Of a DNA stretch of 64,000 bases, positions 52,968-61,708 are shown one piece after another (the first letter of the stretch is position 1; each line of letters begins with the position of its first letter). This stretch comes from CAWFXC01 sp963819735. GTDB taxonomy: Bacteria; Actinomycetota; Acidimicrobiia; IMCC26256; DASPTH01. A model generated the notes under the pieces. It worked only from the letters and a program-made list of their open reading frames with translations. It made no database searches and was not told where the DNA came from. Where the stretch lies: contig CAWFXC010000001.1 of assembly GCA_963819735.1 (NCBI GenBank), forward strand, positions 372,001-436,000. Direction: 5' to 3'. The position numbers and the translations under genes are program-made.

Positions 52968-54668
52968 ATGGCTGGGGCCGCTGAGCAAGAAATCAACCAA
53001 CACGCCGCTTTTGTCGAGCCGGCCGCGCCTCCGGCGCCGACGCGGCCGACGCCGCGGTTCGAGCAACCGGTTCCCGAGACGCAGCCCGGCGCGGCTCCGC
53101 GCACGGTTTGGTCGGTTCTGAGCGGTCCGGTCGGCGTCGCCCTCGTCGCGGTGATCGCCGGCGTGTTTGCCGCCTGGTTCGCGTCACACCACAACCTGAT
53201 GTTCCTCTACGCCGACGCGCGCTCCCACCTCACCATCTCCCGCCGACTGCTCGACGGCTCGAACCACGGTATCGTCCAGCTCGGAACCGTCTGGCTCCCG
53301 CTCCAACACCTCCTGCTCGCGCCCCTGACGATGGTCGGCTCGCTCTGGCACACCGGCTGGGCCGCGGTGCCGATCAACATCGCCTGCCTGATCGTCGAGA
53401 CGATTTCGATCTACGCGCTGGTGCGCACGCTCGGCGGATCCCGCGTGGCCGCGTGGATCGGTGTGCTCGTGCTGGTGAGCAATCCATCGGTGCTCTACCT
53501 GCACACGACCGCGCTCACCGAACCGCTGCTCTACGCGGCGTTGCTCGCGACGACGGCGACGCTGGCGCGTTGGGCGCAGGCGACCAAGGCCTACTCCGGC
53601 GGCGAGATCGCGGTCTACTGCGGACTCCCCGCCACCGCCGCGATCCTCGCCCGGTACGACGGCTGGGCGTTCGTCGCCGGCGCCACCGTGTTCGTGTTCG
53701 TGATCGCGTGGCGCCGCTGGCACAGCCCGCGTTACGCGCTCCGCGTCGCCCGCTGCTTCGCGACGTTCCCGGCGATCGCCGCGCTGTGGTGGATGTGGTT
53801 CAATTGGGTGAACTTCGGCGATCCGTTGGAGTTCCAGCGCGGTCCGTATTCCGCCCAGGCGCAACAGGCCGTGCTCGCCCGCCAGGGGCAGCTGCCCGAC
53901 CAACACGATCTCCTGCGCAGCCTGGCGACGTTCTCGACGTCGATCCTCCGTGGGGCCGGGTGGATCGTCGTCGTGCTCGCGATCCTGGGCATGGTGGTCT
54001 GGGCACTCTCCAACCGCTTCCGGGGCGCGGGGCTGCTGCCGTGGCTCCTGGTCGTCGTGCCCTTCGGCTTCTACGTGATGTCGCTCTACACCGGGCAGAT
54101 CGCGGTGCGCCTCGACCAGAGCCCGGCCGAGTCGATGTTCAACCTGCGCTACGGCGTCGAGATGCTGCCCGGCTTCGCGGTGTTCATCGCGCTGCTGTTC
54201 ATGGTGGTGGCGGGGGCGGTGAAGTCCGCGCCGATCCGCGTCGGCCTCGTCGTGCTCGTGGTCGCGCTCATCGGTGCCCAGGCCGCGGCATGGTGGCCCG
54301 ACTGGCGCGCGGTTCCCGTCGTCGCCGAGGGTCTCGCGCAGCGCGCCGCGGGTATCGGACAATACGAAGCCGGCGAGTGGCTGCACGATCACGCGCAGCA
54401 CGGGACGATCCTGATCGACGACTCGATCAATCCGCTGCTCCCGGTCATCGACGCCGGGCTCGGTCGGGTGATCGCGCCGTTCTCGGGGAAGCCGTGGACG
54501 CGCGCGTTACGCGACCCGTCACGCGCGGAATGGGTCTACGTCGACAACGAGAACCCGGATGACTCGGTTGCGCGCGCGGTGCGACACGACCCGTCGTTCC
54601 ACCGCGACTTCGTTCGCCGCTTCCACTCGGGCCGGGCCGAGGTCTATCAGCGCCGGAGCGCACGATGA
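52968..54668 (+). CDS. Membrane glycosyltransferase (ArnT/PMT-like, GT-C fold)
   Basis: A 566-residue polytopic protein with a Pro-rich cytoplasmic N-terminus of about 50 residues, then roughly 11-12 helices. FLYADARSHLTISRRLLDG in the first external loop holds the Asp expected to be catalytic in GT-C enzymes, and HTTALTEPLLYAALLAT follows. The C-terminal soluble domain (GTILIDDSINPLLPVID) is periplasmic-like. It probably transfers sugar from a polyprenyl phosphate. The stop overlaps the next gene's start (ATGA), so both act in one glycan pathway. Confidence 0.75.
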   Translation: MAGAAEQEINQHAAFVEPAAPPAPTRPTPRFEQPVPETQPGAAPRTVWSVLSGPVGVALVAVIAGVFAAWFASHHNLMFLYADARSHLTISRRLLDGSNHGIVQLGTVWLPLQHLLLAPLTMVGSLWHTGWAAVPINIACLIVETISIYALVRTLGGSRVAAWIGVLVLVSNPSVLYLHTTALTEPLLYAALLATTATLARWAQATKAYSGGEIAVYCGLPATAAILARYDGWAFVAGATVFVFVIAWRRWHSPRYALRVARCFATFPAIAALWWMWFNWVNFGDPLEFQRGPYSAQAQQAVLARQGQLPDQHDLLRSLATFSTSILRGAGWIVVVLAILGMVVWALSNRFRGAGLLPWLLVVVPFGFYVMSLYTGQIAVRLDQSPAESMFNLRYGVEMLPGFAVFIALLFMVVAGAVKSAPIRVGLVVLVVALIGAQAAAWWPDWRAVPVVAEGLAQRAAGIGQYEAGEWLHDHAQHGTILIDDSINPLLPVIDAGLGRVIAPFSGKPWTRALRDPSRAEWVYVDNENPDDSVARAVRHDPSFHRDFVRRFHSGRAEVYQRRSAR

Positions 54669-56572
54669 GCGACGAGTCGGGGCGGCGTCGGCAACTCGGC
54701 GACCTGCTGGTCGATCGTGGGCTCATCACGCGTGCGCAACTGGTCGAGACGCTCGCCCGCCAGGAGGCGGAGGGCAGCCGGTTGGGCGAGATGCTCACGG
54801 CCGAGGGGGACGTGCCCCGGCGCGAGTTGTACCGGGCGCTCGCCGATTCGTGGGGCATCGGGTTCGTCGACCTGATCTCCGATCCACCCGATCCGGACCT
54901 CGCGCGGGAGGTCGGGTCCGACGTCATGCTGCGGGAGCACTGGGTCCCGCACCGGATGATCGAGACCGTGAGCGACGGGGAAACGCTGCGAACCGTGCTG
55001 GTGGCGACCGCGGAGCGGCCCGGTCCCGCACTCGACGAGTCGGTCCAGCGCGCGTTGACCGTCGACCGGGTGAAGTACAAGGTGACGACCGACTGGGACA
55101 TCGACCAGGCGGTGCTGCTGGCCTGTCAGGAGGAGATCGTGGCCGAGGCTGCCGACGGTCTCGCCAGGAGCGCGCCCGACGAGTCGGCCGCGACCGGGTG
55201 GTGGGGTTGGCAACGTGCCGCGTTGATCATCGCGTTCGGGACGCTGGTCCTGTGCGGGATCGCGTTCCCGACCGACACGCTCGTGACCGTCCTCGTCGGA
55301 CTGAACGTGATGTTCCTCGTGGGCGTCGTGTTCAAGCTCGCGGCGTGCGCCGCGGGGATGTGGCGGGTCCGCCACGTCGAGCGCACGAACGATCCGGCCC
55401 GATCGGGGCAACCGCTCGCGGTCGTTCCCCGCATCCCCGATCACGAGCTTCCCGTGTACACGATCCTCGTGCCCGCATACCGCGAGGCGAACATCGTCTC
55501 CAAGGTGATCGACAACCTCACGACGCTCGACTACCCGCTCGCCAAGTTGCAAGTGCTCCTCCTGATGGAAGCCGACGACCGGGAGACGATCGAGGCCGCG
55601 CACGCGGCGCGACCGCCGGACTGTGTGCGCTTCGTCGTCGTGCCGAAGGGCGGGCCACAGACGAAGCCCAAGGCCTGCAACGTCGGCCTCGCGCTGGCCG
55701 AAGGCGAGTACCTCGTGATCTTCGACGCCGAGGACATGCCCGAGCCCGGGCAACTGCGCGAAGTCGTCGCGCGCTTCGCGGGCACCGGCGACGACGTCGT
55801 GTGCTTCCAGGCCCGCCTCAACTACTTCAACGCCACCGAGAACATCCTGACCCGGATGTTCACGCTCGAGTACTCGTTCTGGTTCGACTACATGCTGCCC
55901 GGCCTCGACGCGTGGCACCTCCCGATCCCGCTCGGCGGCACGTCGAACCACTTCCGGGTCGACAAGTTGCGCGACCTGGGCGGCTGGGATCCGTACAACG
56001 TCACCGAGGACGCCGACCTGGGAGTACGGGCGGCCGCGCGCGGGCTCACCGTGGGCATCACCGAGTCGACCACCTGGGAAGAGGCGTGCTCGGCGTGGCA
56101 GCCGTGGGTTCGCCAACGGACCCGTTGGATCAAGGGCTACATGACCACCGCGCTGGTGCACACGCGCCACCCGTTGAAGCTCTGGCGCACCGTCGGATTC
56201 CGGGGCGTGGTCGGCGTCATCGGGTTGATCGCGGGAACGCCGGCGATGTTCCTGGCCTGCCCGTTGGTGTGGGCGTTCTGGCTCTTCACGTTCCTCGGCG
56301 GATCGTTCGGGGTGCACCTCGCACCGTGGGTCCAGACCGCGACGACGCTCAACCTGATCGTGGGCAACGGGGCCATGATCGTGTTGACCGCCCTGGCCGC
56401 GCGCCGCCGCCAGGCATCACACCTCGTGCCCTATGCGTTGATCACCCCGGCCTACTGGACCCTGCACTCGATCGCCGCGTGGCGCGCGTTGTGGCAGCTC
56501 GCGTTCAAGCCCGCGCACTGGGAGAAGACCCCGCACGGCATCGTGCACGGTCCGCCCGCGATCGCGCGCTGA
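54665..56572 (+). CDS. MshEN-domain fused GT2 membrane glycosyltransferase
   Basis: 635 residues. The first 110 resemble the GspE/MshEN N-terminal domain, with two copies of the RLGxxLxxxGhhxxxxLxxxL pattern (QLGDLLVDRGLITRAQLVE and RLGEMLTAEGDVPRRELYR), the signature that binds c-di-GMP in MshE and NfrB. Two helices follow (RAALIIAFGTLVLCGIAF, VLVGLNVMFLVGVVF), then a processive GT2 domain: TILVPAYREANI, LLMEADD, FDAEDMPEPGQ, LGGTSNHF, TEDADLGV and QRTRW. C-terminal helices form the channel. Possibly a c-di-GMP-switched polysaccharide synthase (inference). Confidence 0.85.
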   Translation: MSDESGRRRQLGDLLVDRGLITRAQLVETLARQEAEGSRLGEMLTAEGDVPRRELYRALADSWGIGFVDLISDPPDPDLAREVGSDVMLREHWVPHRMIETVSDGETLRTVLVATAERPGPALDESVQRALTVDRVKYKVTTDWDIDQAVLLACQEEIVAEAADGLARSAPDESAATGWWGWQRAALIIAFGTLVLCGIAFPTDTLVTVLVGLNVMFLVGVVFKLAACAAGMWRVRHVERTNDPARSGQPLAVVPRIPDHELPVYTILVPAYREANIVSKVIDNLTTLDYPLAKLQVLLLMEADDRETIEAAHAARPPDCVRFVVVPKGGPQTKPKACNVGLALAEGEYLVIFDAEDMPEPGQLREVVARFAGTGDDVVCFQARLNYFNATENILTRMFTLEYSFWFDYMLPGLDAWHLPIPLGGTSNHFRVDKLRDLGGWDPYNVTEDADLGVRAAARGLTVGITESTTWEEACSAWQPWVRQRTRWIKGYMTTALVHTRHPLKLWRTVGFRGVVGVIGLIAGTPAMFLACPLVWAFWLFTFLGGSFGVHLAPWVQTATTLNLIVGNGAMIVLTALAARRRQASHLVPYALITPAYWTLHSIAAWRALWQLAFKPAHWEKTPHGIVHGPPAIAR

Positions 56573-56635
56573 ACCTCCTGATTCCCGGAACTGTTCGTGA
56601 CCGCTCTCGGGCGCGCTCGTCGCGCGCGCGGTGGC

Positions 56636-57562
56636 CTAGGCCAGGAACGCCTCGAGGGTCTCGACCGACGGTGCGAAGTAGAACGAGCCCGGACGCCGGC
56701 GTCGAGTAGTCGGTGAGCGCGTCGCGCTCGTGCCCGTTGTTGCCGTAGATCGCTTCCATCCGCTCGCGCAGTCGGCGCCTGCTCCCGGCAGAAGCCCATG
56801 AAGTAGAGGCCGACGGTCCCGTCGTGGAACGCGTACGGCGTGGAGCGGCGAACCATCTCGCCCCGCTTCGGGGTGCTCTCGTCGGCGGTCGCACCCTCGC
56901 GCAGCTCGACGTGGGAGAGGTGCGACGTGGGGACTTGGACGCTCAGCCGGGTGGAGTCGGCCTTGGTGCGGCCGAAGGTGTTCTCCTGGTCCTCGAGCGA
57001 GAGGCCGTTGAAGTAGCCGAGGTCGTGGACCCACCGCTGCGCGATGCAGAACGAGCCACCGGCGCCGGGCTGGCCCTCGGGCACGATGCCGCGGTCGTAC
57101 TGGTCCTCGGGCTCCGGGTTGCCGGTGCCGTCGATGAAGCCGGTGAGGTCGAGGCTGTTGCGGTAGATGAAGGTCGGCGTCTCCCGGGCGACGGTCATGT
57201 GGCCCGCGACCGCGTTGCGGAAGTTGAACTGCGCCTCCCAGCAGAGATCCTTGTCGTTGGAGTGGATCCAGACGAGCAACTCCTCCTGGGTCCCCTTGGC
57301 CACCTTGCCGTCGGGCGACTCGTAGCCCGGATAGGGCTGGAAGTCGTTCGGGATGTCGTCGGTGACCTCGGCGAGCAGGGTGGGCCCGAAGAGGAGACAC
57401 ACGTGCACCGGCGTCGATCACGCCCACGTTGGAACCCGCGGCGCGCAGGTCACGCAGGGCCTGCTTGATCACGCCGAGGTCGGCGTTCTCGGTGCGGCTG
57501 AAGTGGGTGTACCACTGGTACTTCGAGAGGTCGGTGAGAATCGCGTGCTGGGGGTTCGCCAT
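56636..57562 (-). CDS. DyP-type heme peroxidase (three apparent frameshifts)
   Basis: About 308 residues. Read across shifts at about 57412, 56778 and 56690, the protein is MANPQHAILTDLSKYQWYTH to GVIDA, then HVCLLFGPTLLAEV to MGFCREQA, then RLRERMEAIYGNNGHERDAL, then GSFYFAPSVETLEAFLA. DLTGFIDGTGNPE is the GxxDG motif with the distal Asp, and SHLSHVELREG has the proximal heme His. Three single extra bases keep the total a multiple of three (927 nt). ATG 57562 has AAGGAG upstream. No encapsulin gene is nearby. Confidence 0.8.
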   Translation of the reverse strand: MANPQHAILTDLSKYQWYTHFSRTENADLGVIKQALRDLRAAGSNVGVIDAGARVSPLRAHPARRGHRRHPERLPALSGLRVARRQGGQGDPGGVARLDPLQRQGSLLGGAVQLPQRGRGPHDRRPGDADLHLPQQPRPHRLHRRHRQPGARGPVRPRHRARGPARRRWLVLHRAAVGPRPRLLQRPLARGPGEHLRPHQGRLHPAERPSPHVAPLPRRAARGCDRRREHPEAGRDGSPLHAVRVPRRDRRPLLHGLLPGAGADCASGWKRSTATTGTSATRSPTTRRRRPGSFYFAPSVETLEAFLA

Positions 57563-57761
57563 CGCGGACTTGCTCCTTGTATCGGACTGGATCGGGGCGG
57601 TGTGTCAGGGCTGGGCCACCCGGCGTCGGGCGGCGGCGCCCGACATCTTGCTTCCCACGAACACTTCACGCAATCCGAGCGCCGGCGCGGGTCAGCACGA
57701 GCTCGGACGGGACGCCGCGGTAGCGCGGAGAAATCGCCGATCAGGCCGGAGCTGACGGCGG

Positions 57762-58607
57762 TCAGAACCAGATCTTCACCGCGTACGCGACCGCGACCGC
57801 GGTACCGATCGACACGACGATGGCCCGCAGCCACTCCGGCTTCACCGAGCCGGCCAACCGCCCGCCCACCGTGCCCCCGAGCAGGCTCGTGATCGCCATG
57901 ACCAGCGCCACGAGCCAGTACACCTTGCCCGACGCGAGGAAGAACAACGCCGCGGTGGTGTTGATGACCAGCGCCAGCATCTGCTTGAGCGCGTTGAGCC
58001 GACGCAGCGTGTCGTGCAGCACCACGCCCAGCACCGCGAGCAGCATGATCCCGAGCCCGGCGCCGAAGTAGCCGCCGTAGACCGCCACGACCATCACGGG
58101 GATGGCCAGCCACCGGGGATCGGATCGATACTCGTCGGGCGCGCCGGTCGACGGCGGTGCCGCGCCGGCGGTGCCGGTCGAGGTGGTTGCGGTCGGGGTG
58201 GTGACCGGGTCGCCGGCCGACTGACCGATGCGCAACGCCACCCGGATGCGGTCCTGCGTGGCCAGCAGCAACGTGGCGATGAAGAGCAGGGCCGGGATCA
58301 ACACCCGGAAGGTGCTGTCGCTGGTGAGCAGGAGCAGCACCGATCCGATCAGGCCACCGAGCGCGGCCGGCACCAGGAGGCGCCGCACTCGCCGCGCCTG
58401 GTCGGCAATGGCCTGGCGCTGCGCCAGCACTCCCCCGAGGTAGCCCGGGCTGAGGGCCACCGTGTTGGTGATGTTGGCGGACACCGGCGGTAACCCGAGC
58501 GCGATCAGCACGGGGAACGACAGCAGCGTGCCGCCGCCGGCGAGCGCGTTGACCCCGCCGGCCACGAACCCGGCGGCACCGGCCAGCGCGAGGTCGAGTG
58601 GGCTCAC
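57762..58607 (-). CDS. TauE/SafE family membrane transporter
   Basis: 281 residues, about eight helices in two repeats: GAAGFVAGGVNALAGGGTLL opens the first and VYGGYFGAGLGIMLLAVLG the second, both family motifs. A Thr/Ala-rich linker (about residues 125-150) joins them. Family members export sulfoacetate, sulfite or similar anions. GTG 58607 forms GTGA with the amidase stop. Last gene of the GntR operon; it may export or import an end product of the amidase steps. The 199 bases after it hold no gene. Confidence 0.88.
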   Translation of the reverse strand: MSPLDLALAGAAGFVAGGVNALAGGGTLLSFPVLIALGLPPVSANITNTVALSPGYLGGVLAQRQAIADQARRVRRLLVPAALGGLIGSVLLLLTSDSTFRVLIPALLFIATLLLATQDRIRVALRIGQSAGDPVTTPTATTSTGTAGAAPPSTGAPDEYRSDPRWLAIPVMVVAVYGGYFGAGLGIMLLAVLGVVLHDTLRRLNALKQMLALVINTTAALFFLASGKVYWLVALVMAITSLLGGTVGGRLAGSVKPEWLRAIVVSIGTAVAVAYAVKIWF

Positions 58608-59755
58608 CCGGCGAACCGTTCCGCGACCCAGCGCAGGAGCGCGGCATCGGACCCGGGCGCGCCGAGGCACGCCACCCCGAGCGGCAGGCCCTCGTCGCGC
58701 GCGAGTGGCAGCACCACGACCGGGGCGCCGGCCAGCCCGGCGATGCACGTGAGCCGGAGCGTGCGGGTGCGCGTTGCGGCCGCGGAATCGGGCGGGTCGT
58801 CGAGCGGGGGCGCGGCGGCGGCGGCTGCAGGACCGACGAGCAGTCGGCCCCCGGCGGTGGCTTCGACCACCGCGGCGCGCACGCGGTCGCGCACCGACTG
58901 CGCAGGCCCGACCTGTTCGGCGGTGACGCGCGCGGCCGCGGCGAAGCGAGCGGCGATGCCGGGCCCCATGTTCGGGTGGACACGGGTGATCCATTCGCCG
59001 TGTTCGGCCCAGGCTTCGCGTCCCTGCAACACGCGAAACGCGTCGACCGCGGCGGCGAGGTCGATCCCGAGCGCCACCGCACCGGGGTCGGCCCACGCCT
59101 CGGTGGCCGCCGTCGCCGCCGATCGCGCGTCGGTGCCGACGGCGTCGAACAACTCGGAAGCGCGAACCGCGGACGTGACGGGACCGGCCGTCGTCGCCGA
59201 GGGTCCGAGGAGTATCGCGGCCGCGGTCGCGAGCATCCGCGGGTTGCGCGCGAGCACACCGACGGTGTCGAACGAACGCGCGAGATGGACGACGCCACGT
59301 GTGCTGACCGCGCCGTGGGTGGGCCGCCAACCCAGGATGCCGCAGTAGCTCGCGGGTACCCGGATGGAACCGCCGGTGTCGGTGCCCAACGCGAGATCGC
59401 AGAGGCCGGCGGCGACGGCCGATGCCGAACCGGCCGACGATCCCCCCGGTATCCGGCCCGGCGCGGCGGGATTGACCGGCGTGCCGAAGTGCACGTTGGT
59501 GCCCGAGAGCGAATACGCCAGCTCGTCGGTGATCGTCTTGCCGATCACGGTGGCCCCCGCGTCGACGAGCAGTTCAACCGCGGTTGCGTGCACGAGCGCA
59601 GGCCTGCGGTCGGCGGCGAAGTCGGGGTTGCCCGCACCGGTGACGGTCCCCGCGACGTCAATCACGTCTTTCACCGCGAGCGAGACCCCCGCCAGCAACC
59701 CTCCACTCGTACCGGCCGCCAGCAGGCGGGGCTCGCCCACGAACGCGCCGGTCAT
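58604..59755 (-). CDS. Amidase (amidase signature family)
   Basis: A 383-residue amidase signature enzyme with a Ser-Ser-Lys triad: Lys in LAVKDVIDVAG, cis-Ser in RIPGGSSAGSASAVAAG and nucleophile Ser in GTDTGGSIRVPA. It is shorter than typical members (450-500), and the C-terminal part is compact, resembling the AtzF/GatA-like short group. ATG 59755 is 13 bases after the acetamidase stop. In this context it could hydrolyse a ureido or amide product of allantoate breakdown (inference). Confidence 0.88.
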   Translation of the reverse strand: MTGAFVGEPRLLAAGTSGGLLAGVSLAVKDVIDVAGTVTGAGNPDFAADRRPALVHATAVELLVDAGATVIGKTITDELAYSLSGTNVHFGTPVNPAAPGRIPGGSSAGSASAVAAGLCDLALGTDTGGSIRVPASYCGILGWRPTHGAVSTRGVVHLARSFDTVGVLARNPRMLATAAAILLGPSATTAGPVTSAVRASELFDAVGTDARSAATAATEAWADPGAVALGIDLAAAVDAFRVLQGREAWAEHGEWITRVHPNMGPGIAARFAAAARVTAEQVGPAQSVRDRVRAAVVEATAGGRLLVGPAAAAAAPPLDDPPDSAAATRTRTLRLTCIAGLAGAPVVVLPLARDEGLPLGVACLGAPGSDAALLRWVAERFAG

Positions 59756-59768
59756 CGCGGAGCGCCCG

Positions 59769-60842
59769 TCATCGCAGATCCGACGTGCGAATGAGGCAGT
59801 GGACCCCGACGACGAGGTTGACGGCCTGGGAGATCTCGAAGTCCGCGGCGGCGGAGAGAAACGCCAGCGCCGATGCTTCGTCGGCGCCGGTGACCTCACT
59901 CACGTAGGCGACGGCGCGCGCCACGCAGGCGCGCAGTGCTTCGTCGACGGTGTCGCCCAGGCCGACGAGGATCGTGTGGGTGGCGGTCTCCCCCCACGGT
60001 GCCGCCATCAACGCCGCCAGCCGACGCGCTTCGGGTCCGTCGAGCACCGTGATCCGCAGCGCCGCGCGCAGGGGAGCCTCGAACGCGGTGAGCGCAACCT
60101 CGCCGTTGCCCTGCGCGTAGTGCGGATCGCCCACGTAGAGCCCGGCCTCCGGCGCCTGGACCGGGAGGAGGAGCCGGCTGCCGAGCCCGAGATGGCGGAT
60201 GTCGAGATTGCCGCCGTAGGGCCCCGGCGGCGTGGAGGGCAGCGACGCCGCGCCGAGCGGCGTGACCCCGACCAGGCCGAGGAACGGGCGGAGATCGAAG
60301 CGGAGAGGTCGACCGGCCGCCGGATCGATCCGCCCGCGCTCATCCGGATCGACGCGCGCCAGGATCGAGACGACCGGCGGCACCGTGCCGTCGTCGGCGG
60401 GCCGGGGCATCACGCCGGCCAGCACCCCCCGATTGTGGCGATTGCTGACGATGCCGTAGTCGACGCGGTAGACGAGTTCGAGCGGCTCGATGCACAACAC
60501 GTCGCCGGGCGCGGCGCCCGCGACCGCGACCGGCCCGAGCACCGCGTGCGGGCCGTCGTCGAACGTGCGGCTCCGCGCGCTGCCGGCCAGGGCGTGCACG
60601 TCGTCGAGGATCTCGTCGGGTCCGATGCCCCATTGCCCGAAGAACGCCACCGGGTCCGCACCTTGATCACCGAGCAGACCTTCGTGGCTCACCGTGTCGA
60701 ACGTGATCACGTCGCCCGACGAGATCACCGCGACGCTCGCGTCGTCGACGGTGGGGAGGCGACCCCACCGGAGGGTCTCGGGCGTCGCGTGTACATAGGC
60801 GGAACCGGCGATCGCCCCGGTGCCGGTGTGCAACGGGATCAT
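59769..60842 (-). CDS. Acetamidase/formamidase family protein
   Basis: 357 residues of the FmdA/AmdA family. DVITFDTVSHEG near the N-terminus, GAAPGDVLCIEPLEL, GGNLDIRHLGLGSRLLLPV and YVGDPHYAQGNGEVALTAFE are characteristic. These enzymes release ammonia from short amides. The start ATG 60842 overlaps the GntR stop (ATGA), so the regulator and enzyme are coupled. Probably part of nitrogen recovery downstream of ureide catabolism. Confidence 0.92.
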   Translation of the reverse strand: MIPLHTGTGAIAGSAYVHATPETLRWGRLPTVDDASVAVISSGDVITFDTVSHEGLLGDQGADPVAFFGQWGIGPDEILDDVHALAGSARSRTFDDGPHAVLGPVAVAGAAPGDVLCIEPLELVYRVDYGIVSNRHNRGVLAGVMPRPADDGTVPPVVSILARVDPDERGRIDPAAGRPLRFDLRPFLGLVGVTPLGAASLPSTPPGPYGGNLDIRHLGLGSRLLLPVQAPEAGLYVGDPHYAQGNGEVALTAFEAPLRAALRITVLDGPEARRLAALMAAPWGETATHTILVGLGDTVDEALRACVARAVAYVSEVTGADEASALAFLSAAADFEISQAVNLVVGVHCLIRTSDLR

Positions 60843-61573
60843 GCAGGCTCGGGCGTTGCGATCCGGCCGGTACCGCCGTCGCGCGCGTCGAGCGCCGACG
60901 CGCCCGCGATCTCGGCGCGCGACTTCGCGAAGCGCACGCCCGACTCCGCGTGCTCGCGGCTGGCGCGTACCGCCAACTCGACGTCACCACTGGAGAGTGC
61001 GCGCACCAGTGACAGGTGCTGTTGGAACGCGCCGTCGGGATCGGAGTGCTCACCGGGGCCGACGTTGACCGCCTCTTCGATGTAGGGCAGGAGCTGGCCG
61101 TTGAAGAACGCGGTCATGCGCGGGCTGAACGCGATCGCGTAGATCTCGCGATGCAGGACGCGGTGGGTGTGGGCCAGCTCGGCGTCGCTGGTGGCGGTCC
61201 GCAGTTGCGCGACGAGGAAGAAGACCTGCGCCCATTCGGTCTCGGTGCCACGCGCGCTGGCGAGGCGCGCCGCCAGACCGTCGATCTCGATGCGCAGCAG
61301 CCCGATGTCGCCGAGGTCGTCGGGTCCGGTCGGCGTGGCGACGAGCCCCCCGGCCGGCGACCGCTCCACGAATCCGTCGCTCTCGAGGCGGCGCAGCGCC
61401 TCCCGGACCGGCGTGCGGCTGACCCGGAGCCGTTCGGCCAGCTCGACCTCGCGGAGCCGGACACCGGGGGCGATGACGTCGGTCAACAACTCGCGCCGGA
61501 GTTGGGCGTAGGTGGCCTCGTAAGCGGGGCGCTCGGCGGTGGGCGCCGCGCCGGGTGAGGTCGGCGAGACCAT
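60839..61573 (-). CDS. GntR family regulator (FadR/FCD subfamily)
   Basis: 244 residues. The N-terminal winged helix is EVELAERLRVSRTPVREALR with RRLESDGFVERSPAGG as the wing. The FCD all-helical domain follows, with metal or ligand-binding His in HTHRVLHREIYAI and the C-terminal SLVRALSSGDVELAVRASRE. It is divergent from hpxO-uraH-uraD and first in its own operon. The ATG 61573 lies inside an ATGTATACAT palindrome, which implies autoregulation. The effector may be allantoin, allantoate or urate (inference). Confidence 0.92.
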   Translation of the reverse strand: MVSPTSPGAAPTAERPAYEATYAQLRRELLTDVIAPGVRLREVELAERLRVSRTPVREALRRLESDGFVERSPAGGLVATPTGPDDLGDIGLLRIEIDGLAARLASARGTETEWAQVFFLVAQLRTATSDAELAHTHRVLHREIYAIAFSPRMTAFFNGQLLPYIEEAVNVGPGEHSDPDGAFQQHLSLVRALSSGDVELAVRASREHAESGVRFAKSRAEIAGASALDARDGGTGRIATPEPA

Positions 61574-61667
61574 GTATACATCCTCCTCGAGCGTGGATCC
61601 CTGTGTGGCATAACATTACGGGCCACCGGTCCACCGGCTGCCGCCAGTATCGCGAAGCATGTATGCA
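61572..61667. promoter_or_regulatory. GntR operator candidates in the divergent region
   Basis: ATGTATACAT (61572-61581) is a perfect 10-base palindrome covering the GntR start codon and next to its GAGGAGGA ribosome-binding site. GCATGTATGCA (61657-61667) is a related near-palindrome toward hpxO. TGTATACA-type sites are common for FCD-class GntR regulators. Two sites flanking the divergent promoters fit a shared repressor. Confidence 0.55.
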
Positions 61668-61708
61668 ACGGCCAATTGTCCGCCTCGCCCCACTCGGAGG
61701 ATCTGAGC

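Noticed and set aside
52653..53066. A 137-residue minus-strand frame in the gene-poor segment
   Set aside because: Starts with an arginine tract antisense to the next gene's N-terminus and shows no family similarity.
54647..56317. A 556-residue minus-strand open frame opposite the GT2 gene
   Set aside because: No motif, biased composition, fully antisense to the MshEN-GT2 gene, whose motifs are clear.
57563..57761. Possible small gene between the DyP peroxidase and TauE genes
   Set aside because: Only short arginine-rich frames occur; no start with a ribosome-binding site and no natural protein profile.
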